A DNA stretch of 36,118 bases. It comes from CALXCT01 sp964422185. Its GTDB lineage: Bacteria; Bacillota; Clostridia; Oscillospirales; Oscillospiraceae. Each line of letters starts with the position of its first letter. Within the stretch, counting starts at the first letter, position 1. The notes under the pieces were generated by a model. That model was given only the letters and a program-made list of their open reading frames with translations, did no database searches and was not told the origin of the DNA. The translations under genes were made by a program, and so were the position numbers. Positions 30,768-36,118 of this stretch are shown here, piece after piece. The DNA lies in assembly GCA_964422185.1 (NCBI GenBank), contig CAYRAG010000014.1, forward strand, positions 1-36,118, written 5' to 3'.

Positions 30768-30825
30768 CCTCCTCTGCAGATGGTTTCGGCAGCCCTGAAA
30801 TGGGTATGCCGCACAACAGAGGAGG
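30768..30825 (-). promoter_or_regulatory. Predicted folT expression platform: Shine-Dalgarno sequestering helix
   Basis: CCTCCTCTG (30817-30825) is an exact complement of CAGAGGAGG (30768-30776), the folT ribosome site. In addition TGCGGCA (30807-30813) can pair with TGCCGCA (30846-30852), which contains the 3' strand of riboswitch helix P1. Ligand-stabilised P1 and this alternative helix are mutually exclusive, a layout fitting control of translation. There is no intrinsic terminator here. Confidence 0.65.
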
Positions 30826-30848
30826 CGCCCGCCGCTCCGGTGGTATGC

Positions 30849-30947
30849 GGCAGCGGGATGCGGACTGCATACTGCGGCGCCTGCCTTTCGTCCGGCGGAC
30901 AACTCCCCGTCCCGCCGGCACTCCAACACATGCAGTCCTACTCTGCC
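30849..30947 (-). ncRNA. Tetrahydrofolate (THF) riboswitch
   Basis: Read on minus: P1 GGCAG (30943-30947) with CTGCC (30849-30853); then AGTAG; P2 GACTGCAT (30930-30937) with ATGCAGTC (30863-30870); P3 GGCGGGAC/GTCCGCC around loop GGGGAGTT; then the conserved ACGAA; and the 3' junction CGCATCCCG. These match the known THF riboswitch layout (GGAG-AGUAG ... ACGAA ... UGCAUCCG-CUCC), which is typically found before folT in Firmicutes. It lies 90 bases upstream of folT. Confidence 0.88.
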
Positions 30948-30956
30948 TACCCCCAG

Positions 30957-30985
30957 AGTATACGCGAAACGCCGGGAAAAAGCAA
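30957..30985 (-). promoter_or_regulatory. Promoter of the folT operon
   Basis: Minus strand: -35 TTGCTT (30980-30985), 17-base spacer, -10 TATACT (30957-30962). Transcription would start close to the riboswitch P1 helix, as expected. Confidence 0.75.
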
Positions 30986-31072
30986 GGGGCAAATACAGGC
31001 CATCCCCACCGCGGTGCGGCGGGGGGTATCCGGCGTTTGGCTGAACCGGTGCCGCCGCGGCGGGTCTGCAGG

Positions 31073-31107
31073 AAAAATACACCCGCGCCCGGATAACCGG
31101 GCGCGGG
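31073..31107 (-). terminator. Terminator of glmS
   Basis: Minus strand: perfect 11-bp stem CCCGCGCCCGG with CCGGGCGCGGG (31082-31107), 4-base loop, and five T after a few bases. A second hairpin (CCGGGGC/GCCCCGG, near 31112-31128) lies between it and the stop codon. Confidence 0.75.
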
Positions 31108-31160
31108 GCTTACCGGGGCGCCGCCCCGGCGGTCTTCTCTTTGTTCCGGCGGCCCTCCCG

Positions 31161-32993
31161 TCACTCCACCGTGACGCTCTTGGCCAGGTTTCTGGGCTTG
31201 TCGATGTCGCAGCCGCGCTGCAGCGCCACATAGTACGCAAACAGCTGCAGCGGCACGACGCTTAGCGACGGCAGCAGCATGGGGTGGGTGTCCGGAATGG
31301 GGATCACGGCGTCCGCCACCTTCTCCATCCGGGCGCGGTGTGAGTCCGTGGTGAGCGCCAGCACATCCGCGCCCCGGGATTTTACCTCCACGATATTGCT
31401 TATCGCCTTGTCAAACAGCGGTGCGCAGGTGCCCAGAGCCACCACGAGGGTGCCGTCCTCAATGAGGGAGATGGTGCCGTGCTTGAGCTCCCCGGAGGCG
31501 TAGGCCTCCGAGTGGATGTAGCTGATCTCCTTGAGCTTCAGGGAGCCCTCCAGACCCATGGCGTAGTCCAGATTCCGCCCGATAAAGAACACGCTGTCGT
31601 GGTTGAAGTACCGGGAGGCGTAAAACTGGATGCGCTCCGTGTCTGAGAGGATCCGGGACACCTTGTCCGGCAGCTGCTCCAGCTCGGAGACCACCTGCCG
31701 GTACTCCTCCGGGGAGACGGTGCCCAGAATGTCCGCGAAGTACAGCCCCAGCATGTCCAGCACGGCCAGCTGGGTGGAGTAGGCCTTTGTGGTGGCCACG
31801 GCGATCTCCGGGCCGGCCCAGGTGTAGAGCACCTCGTCAGACTCCCGGGCGATGCTGCTGCCCACCACATTCACGATGGACAGAATCCGGGCGCCCAGCG
31901 ACCGGGCCTCCCGCAGCGCCGCCATGGTGTCCAGGGTCTCCCCGGACTGGCTGATGACCACCACCAGCGTGTGCTCGTCCACAATGGGATCCATGTACCG
32001 GAATTCCGAGGCCAGGGACACCTCCACGGGGATACGCAGCAGCTTCTCCAGGTTGTACTTGCCCACCATGCCCACATGGTAGCTGGAGCCGCACGCGACG
32101 ATGTAGATCTTCCGGATGTTCTCGATATACTCCCGGCTGAGCTTCAGATCGTCCAGCACGACCCGGCCGCCCCGGAGCCGCGGGGAGATGGTGCGCCGCA
32201 GCGCCTCCGGCTGCTCCATGATCTCCTTGAACATGAAGTGCTCGTAGCCGCCCTTCTCCGCGGCGGAGATGTTCCAGTCCACGAAGTGGTGCTCTTTCTC
32301 CACTTTCTGCATGAAAGCGTTGTACACGGTGATCCCGTCCCGGGTGAGTACGGCAACCTCGCCGTCCTCCATATAAGCCACTTCCCGGGTGTATTTGATC
32401 ACCGCCGTGACATCCGAGGCCAGAAAATTGCACTCCTGGCCGAAGCCCAGGATCAGGGGGCTGTCCTTGCGCACGGCGATGAGCTCGTCCGGGGTGTCCG
32501 CGCACACGATGCCCAGGGCGTAGGCGCCCTCGATCCGGTGGAGCACCTTCCCCACCGCCTCCAGCAGATCCCCCCGGTAGAAGTAGTCGATGAGCTGCGC
32601 CACCACCTCGGTGTCCGTGTCCGAGACGAAGGTGACGCCGTTGGCGGTGAGAAACTCCCGGAGGGCCATGTAGTTCTCAATGATCCCGTTGTGCACCACC
32701 GCGATCCGGCCGGAGCCGCTGACATGGGGGTGGGAGTTGACATCCGAGGGCACCCCGTGGGTGGCCCACCGGGTGTGGCCCACGCCCACCCGGCCGTGCA
32801 CCGTGCTGCCGCCCTGAGTGAGATCCGAGAGCACCTTCAGCCTGCCTTTGGCCTTCACGACGCTCAGGCCGTCCTCCGTGGAGAACACGGCCAGGCCCGC
32901 GGAGTCATAGCCGCGGTACTCCAGCCGGGTCAGCCCGTCCAGCAGGATGGGCGCCGCCTCCTCCTGACCGATATATCCTACAATGCCGCACAT
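31161..32993 (-). CDS. glmS: Glutamine-fructose-6-phosphate aminotransferase (isomerizing)
   Basis: 610 aa, full length. The class II glutaminase domain starts with Cys2 (CGIVGYIG), followed by YRGYDSAG, TRWATHG and HNGIIENY. Two SIS sugar-isomerase domains follow: IVACGSSYHVG, VVVISQSGETLDT, and ESDEVLYTWAGPEIAVATTKAYSTQL. The C-terminus DKPRNLAKSVTVE carries the lysine and the SVTVE end. It makes glucosamine-6-phosphate, the first step to UDP-GlcNAc for peptidoglycan, using glutamine. It has its own consensus promoter. The leader is only about 50 bases, so no room exists for the glmS ribozyme. GAGGAGG precedes the ATG. Confidence 0.98.
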   Translation of the reverse strand: MCGIVGYIGQEEAAPILLDGLTRLEYRGYDSAGLAVFSTEDGLSVVKAKGRLKVLSDLTQGGSTVHGRVGVGHTRWATHGVPSDVNSHPHVSGSGRIAVVHNGIIENYMALREFLTANGVTFVSDTDTEVVAQLIDYFYRGDLLEAVGKVLHRIEGAYALGIVCADTPDELIAVRKDSPLILGFGQECNFLASDVTAVIKYTREVAYMEDGEVAVLTRDGITVYNAFMQKVEKEHHFVDWNISAAEKGGYEHFMFKEIMEQPEALRRTISPRLRGGRVVLDDLKLSREYIENIRKIYIVACGSSYHVGMVGKYNLEKLLRIPVEVSLASEFRYMDPIVDEHTLVVVISQSGETLDTMAALREARSLGARILSIVNVVGSSIARESDEVLYTWAGPEIAVATTKAYSTQLAVLDMLGLYFADILGTVSPEEYRQVVSELEQLPDKVSRILSDTERIQFYASRYFNHDSVFFIGRNLDYAMGLEGSLKLKEISYIHSEAYASGELKHGTISLIEDGTLVVALGTCAPLFDKAISNIVEVKSRGADVLALTTDSHRARMEKVADAVIPIPDTHPMLLPSLSVVPLQLFAYYVALQRGCDIDKPRNLAKSVTVE

Positions 32994-33050
32994 AGGTCAT
33001 CCTCCTCTTCCCGTTCCGCGCACCGATCCTTTCGCACGGAACCTGGCGCC

Positions 33051-33079
33051 ATTATAGCCGATCCCGGTCTTTCGCGCAA
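33051..33079 (-). promoter_or_regulatory. Promoter of glmS
   Basis: Minus strand: -35 TTGCGC (33074-33079), 17-base spacer, perfect -10 TATAAT (33051-33056). The leader holds a GTTCCG/CGGAAC hairpin upstream of the ribosome site. It lies right behind the gltBD terminator. Confidence 0.85.
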
Positions 33080-33088
33080 CGGGCAGTG

Positions 33089-33139
33089 AAAAAACAGACG
33101 GACGAACCGCCCCTGTCCGGTCAGAGGCAGTCCGTCCGG
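33089..33139 (-). terminator. Terminator of gltBD
   Basis: Minus strand: imperfect stem built on ACGGAC with GTCCGT and GCC with GGC, followed by six T (33089-33094 on +). It begins eight bases after the gltD stop. Confidence 0.75.
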
Positions 33140-33144
33140 ATCTG

Positions 33145-34626
33145 TCACAAATTGGTGTACCCCATGAGATACTCGTCCACCTGCCGGGCGACGCCCCGGC
33201 CCTCCGCGATGGCCCAGACCACCAGGGACTGGCCCCGGCGCATGTCGCCGGCCGCGAATACTTTCTCCCGGCTGGTCTGGTACCCGTCCGGCGCTGTCTT
33301 CACATTGGAGCGGCCGTCCCGCTCCAGGTCGAACGCCTCTGGCACATAGTCCTCCGGGCCCAGGAAGCCTGCGGCGAGAATGAGCATGCCGCAGGGCAGA
33401 ACCTCCTCCGTGCCCGGCACCTCTTTCATCACCCGGCGGCCGTTCTCCGTCTCCGGGGTGAGCTTCACCGTCTGTACGCCGGTGACCTCCCCCTCCGGCC
33501 CGGTGAGGATCTCTTTTATGGTGGTCTGATAGACCCTGGGGTCATGGCCGAAGACCGCGATGGCCTCCTCCTGCCCGTAGTCCGTCTTGCACACCAGGGG
33601 CCACTCCGGCCAGGGGTTGCCCTCGGCGCGGGTATCCGGCGCCTTGGGCATCATCTCAATCTGGGTCACGGATCTGCAGCCGTGGCGGATGGCGGTGCCC
33701 ACGCAGTCGTTGCCGGTGTCCCCGCCGCCCAGGATGACCACATCCTTGTCTTTCGCGCTCAGGTAGGTGCCCTCCGCCAGGCCGGTGTCCAGCAGGCTGG
33801 CGGTGGTGGATTTCAGAAAGTCCACGGCGAAGTGGATGCCGGTGCCGGTACGGCCGGCCACGGCGAGATCCCGGGCCTTTTTCGCGCCGCAGCAGAGGAT
33901 GACGGCGTCAAACTCAGACTCCAGCTCCTGTGCGCTCTTGTCCCGGCCGATGTCCACGCCGGTGACAAACTGCACGCCCTCCGCCTCCATGACGGAGACC
34001 TTGCGCTCCACCACGCGCTTTTCCAGTTTCATATTGGGGATCCCGTACATGAGCAGGCCGCCCGGCCGGTCGTCCCGCTCAAACACCGTGACGCTGTGGC
34101 CCCGGCGGTTGAGCTGATCCGCGGCGGCCAGGCCGGCGGGGCCGGATCCCACCACCGCCACTTTCTTGCCGGTGCGGACTTTCGGGGGCTTCGGGCCGGC
34201 CAGGCCGGTGCGGTACGCCTCCTCGATGACGCCCAGCTCGTTCTCCTTAACCGTCACCGGATCCCCGTGCAGGCCGCAGGTGCACGCCGCCTCGCACAGG
34301 GCGGGACAGACGCGCCCGGTGAACTCCGGGAAGTTGTTCGTCTTATGCAGCCGGGCGTAGGCGTGGCCCGGGTTGCCGGTATAGACCAGGTCGTTCCACT
34401 CCGGCACGAGGTTGTGCAGCGGACAGCCGGAGACCATGCCGCCCAGCAGAACCATGCCGGACTGGCAGTAGGGCACGCCGCAGTCCATGCACCGGGCGCC
34501 CTGCTTCCGGCGCTCCTCCTCCGGCAGCATGGGGTGGAACTCGTTCCAGTGTTTGATCCGCTCCAGAGGGGCCTGCGCCGGGTTGTTCTCCCGGGCATAC
34601 TCCAGAAAGCCTGTCGTCTTTCCCAC
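33145..34626 (-). CDS. gltD: Glutamate synthase (NADPH) small subunit
   Basis: 493 aa. The N-terminal Fer4_20 domain has the cysteine clusters CMDCGVPYC (46-54), then CPLHNLVPEWN and CPALCEAACTCG that hold two [4Fe-4S] centres. The FAD site is VAVVGSGPAGLAAADQLNRRG and the NAD(P)H site VVILGGGDTGNDCVGTAIRHG, closing with the FAD-contact motif VFAAGDMRRGQSLVVWAIAEGR. It passes electrons from NADPH to the large subunit for glutamate formation. The start is a GTG at 34626 with GGAGGGGAG just upstream. It lies 18 bases after gltB. Confidence 0.97.
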   Translation of the reverse strand: MGKTTGFLEYARENNPAQAPLERIKHWNEFHPMLPEEERRKQGARCMDCGVPYCQSGMVLLGGMVSGCPLHNLVPEWNDLVYTGNPGHAYARLHKTNNFPEFTGRVCPALCEAACTCGLHGDPVTVKENELGVIEEAYRTGLAGPKPPKVRTGKKVAVVGSGPAGLAAADQLNRRGHSVTVFERDDRPGGLLMYGIPNMKLEKRVVERKVSVMEAEGVQFVTGVDIGRDKSAQELESEFDAVILCCGAKKARDLAVAGRTGTGIHFAVDFLKSTTASLLDTGLAEGTYLSAKDKDVVILGGGDTGNDCVGTAIRHGCRSVTQIEMMPKAPDTRAEGNPWPEWPLVCKTDYGQEEAIAVFGHDPRVYQTTIKEILTGPEGEVTGVQTVKLTPETENGRRVMKEVPGTEEVLPCGMLILAAGFLGPEDYVPEAFDLERDGRSNVKTAPDGYQTSREKVFAAGDMRRGQSLVVWAIAEGRGVARQVDEYLMGYTNL

Positions 34627-34644
34627 GATACTCCCCTCCTCCTG

Positions 34645-36118
34645 TCACTTCGTCGTGGCGTAGAACGCCTCGACCTGAGCCTCCTCGTGGCTCATGCCGG
34701 TCTTCTCAAACTGCGCGGTGGCCTTGAGCATCTTCTCATAGTCCCGGGGCATGATCTTCTTAAAGCAGTCCACGCGCTCCTCCAGATGCGCCAGGATGTC
34801 CTGCGCCTTGGGGGAGCCGGTGGCGGCGATGTGCTGCTCCAGCAGGGAGCGGATCTCCGCGATGTCGCTCCGCTCGCTGACCACATCCAGGCTGACGAGG
34901 GCCTTGTTCACCCGGAGATACAGATCCCGGTGCTCATCCCACACATAGGCCACACCGCCGCTCATGCCGGCGGCGAAGTTCTTGCCCGTGGGGCCCAGCA
35001 CCAGCACGCAGCCGCCGGTCATGTACTCGCAGCCGTGGTCTCCCACGCCCTCCACCACGGCGGTGGCGCCGGAGTTGCGCACGGCGAACCGCTCGCCGGC
35101 GATACCGTTGACGAACGCCTTGCCGGAGGTGGCGCCGTAGAGCGCCACATTCCCGATGATGATATTCTCCTCCGCCTTGTATTTCGCGGTCTTCGGCGGG
35201 TAGACGATCAGCTTGCCGCCGGACAGGCCCTTGCCGAAGTAGTCGTTGGAGTCCCCCTCCAGCTCCAGGGTGAGGCCTTTGGGGATAAACGCCCCGAAAG
35301 ACTGGCCGCCGCCTCCGGTGCATTTTACGGTGTAGGTGTCGTCCTCCAGGCTGTTGCCGAAGCGTTTGGTGATCTCGCTGCCCACGATGGTGCCAAGGGT
35401 GCGGTTCGTGCTGGACACGGGGATGGAGACGGTCTTGCGCTCCCCCGCCTTCATGGCCGGCTTGAGCTTCTTCATGAGCACCCGCATGTCCACGGTGCGC
35501 TCCAGGTGGAAGTCGTAGATGTCCTCCGGGCAGAAGTGGGTCTTGCAGCCACTGCCGAGGTACGGGTTGTCCAGGATGACGGACAGATCCACCGTCCTGG
35601 CGCGATCGTTGACCGCGTGCTCCCGGACTTTCAGCAGATCCGTGCGGCCCACCAGCTCGTTGACGGTGCGCACGCCCAGTTTCGCCATGTGCTCCCGGAG
35701 ATCCTGGGCGATAAAGCGCATGAAGTTGACCACATACTCCGGTTTGCCGGTAAACCGTTTGCGCAGTTCCGGGTTCTGGGTGGCCACGCCCACGGGACAG
35801 GTGTCCAGATTGCACACCCGCATCATAACACAGCCCATGGTGATCAGCGGGGCGGTGGCGAATCCGAACTCCTCCGCGCCCAGCATGCACGCGATGGCCA
35901 CATCCCGGCCGGACATGAGCTTGCCGTCCGTCTCCACCACGACCCGGCTGCGCAGGTCGTTCTCAATGAGCGTCTGGTGGGTCTCCGCCAGGCCCAGCTC
36001 CCAGGGCAGGCCGGCGTTGGGAATGGAGTTGGCCGGCGCGGCGCCGGTGCCGCCGTCATAGCCGGAGATGAGCACCACCTGGGCGCCCGCCTTGGCCACA
36101 CCGGCCGCGATGGTGCCC
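34645..36118 (-). CDS. gltB: Glutamate synthase (NADPH) large subunit, C-terminal part (5' end outside window)
   Basis: 491 codons are visible, open to the right window edge. The FMN-binding synthase domain starts in GVAKAGAQVVLISGYDGGTGAAP and continues with GLPWELGLAETHQTL, DGKLMSGRDVAIACMLGAEEFGFATAPLI and the [3Fe-4S] cysteines of CVMMRVCNLDTCPVGVATQ. The GXGXG beta-helix domain follows (GSEITKRFGN, GLSGGKLIVYPP, GNVALYGATSGKAFVNG, GERFAVRNSGATAVVEGVGDHGCEYMTGG). It makes glutamate from 2-oxoglutarate and ammonia released from glutamine. Together with gltD and glmS it groups the glutamine-using steps of the window. The N-terminal glutaminase domain lies beyond the window. Confidence 0.97.
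   Translation of the reverse strand, partial: GTIAAGVAKAGAQVVLISGYDGGTGAAPANSIPNAGLPWELGLAETHQTLIENDLRSRVVVETDGKLMSGRDVAIACMLGAEEFGFATAPLITMGCVMMRVCNLDTCPVGVATQNPELRKRFTGKPEYVVNFMRFIAQDLREHMAKLGVRTVNELVGRTDLLKVREHAVNDRARTVDLSVILDNPYLGSGCKTHFCPEDIYDFHLERTVDMRVLMKKLKPAMKAGERKTVSIPVSSTNRTLGTIVGSEITKRFGNSLEDDTYTVKCTGGGGQSFGAFIPKGLTLELEGDSNDYFGKGLSGGKLIVYPPKTAKYKAEENIIIGNVALYGATSGKAFVNGIAGERFAVRNSGATAVVEGVGDHGCEYMTGGCVLVLGPTGKNFAAGMSGGVAYVWDEHRDLYLRVNKALVSLDVVSERSDIAEIRSLLEQHIAATGSPKAQDILAHLEERVDCFKKIMPRDYEKMLKATAQFEKTGMSHEEAQVEAFYATTK

Noticed and set aside
32994..33056. glmS ribozyme
   Set aside because: The GGCGCCAGG stretch near the predicted transcript start resembles the ribozyme cleavage-site core, but only about 50 bases lie between it and the start codon, too few for the ribozyme's nested pseudoknots.

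Overview
The window is about 36 kb of GC-rich DNA (Rpn nuclease fragment, housekeeping genes, metabolic genes) with very low intergenic content. It looks like a chromosomal scaffold from a strictly anaerobic, high-GC member of the Clostridia, most plausibly an Oscillospiraceae-type gut bacterium (inference). The reasons are the Firmicutes order ylxM-ffh-rpsP-khpA-rimM-trmD, the yfmF/yfmH peptidase pair, a tetrahydrofolate riboswitch before folT, an SLH-domain cell wall lysozyme, an [FeFe] hydrogenase and a flavodiiron-rubredoxin protein. Two runs of exactly 100 N (16138-16237 and 20924-21023) are assembly gaps of unknown true length; they cut two genes.

Layout. 1-939 (-): 3' truncated Rpn/PD-(D/E)XK nuclease with a 12-bp tandem repeat. 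1279-6354 (-): asp23/gls24-like gene, then the tightly packed operon yfmF-yfmH-lgt-folD, read from a promoter at about 6459. Back to back with it on + is the SRP/ribosome operon, ylxM-ffh-rpsP-khpA, a terminator, and rimM-trmD (6599-10200). Then come + strand genes with their own promoters: degV, an HD-domain protein with an unassigned 611-aa membrane protein, and a Cof-type HAD phosphatase. A tRNA-Ser(UGA) follows.

15154-18371 (-) holds a molybdenum/tungsten bis-MGD oxidoreductase and an [FeFe] hydrogenase, interrupted by an N gap and bounded on its other side by tRNA-Ser(GCU). 19010-23035 (-) is a phosphate module: phoB-like and phoR-like genes, a gap, an operator of five 11-bp-phased TGTAAA-type repeats, and a Na/Pi cotransporter with a PhoU tail. 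23159-25624 holds two divergent envelope genes, an SLH-GH25 lysozyme and a VanY-type lipoprotein. 25776-28934 (+) holds a three-module flavodiiron protein and an SDR-like protein that lacks the catalytic lysine. The right part is all on -: tRNA-Pro(GGG), a COG0523-like GTPase, folT under a THF riboswitch, glmS, gltD and the 3' part of gltB.

How the genes work together: gltBD make glutamate from glutamine and 2-oxoglutarate, and glmS uses glutamine to start amino-sugar and wall synthesis. folD and folT handle one-carbon folates. lgt modifies lipoproteins such as the VanY-type protein. The flavodiiron protein and hydrogenase dispose of O2/NO and of electrons. The items most worth a second look are the hydrogenase next to a non-FDH Mo/W enzyme, the folT-linked GTPase that lacks its CxCC metal site, the lysine-less SDR, the phased Pho operator, and the 611-aa orphan.
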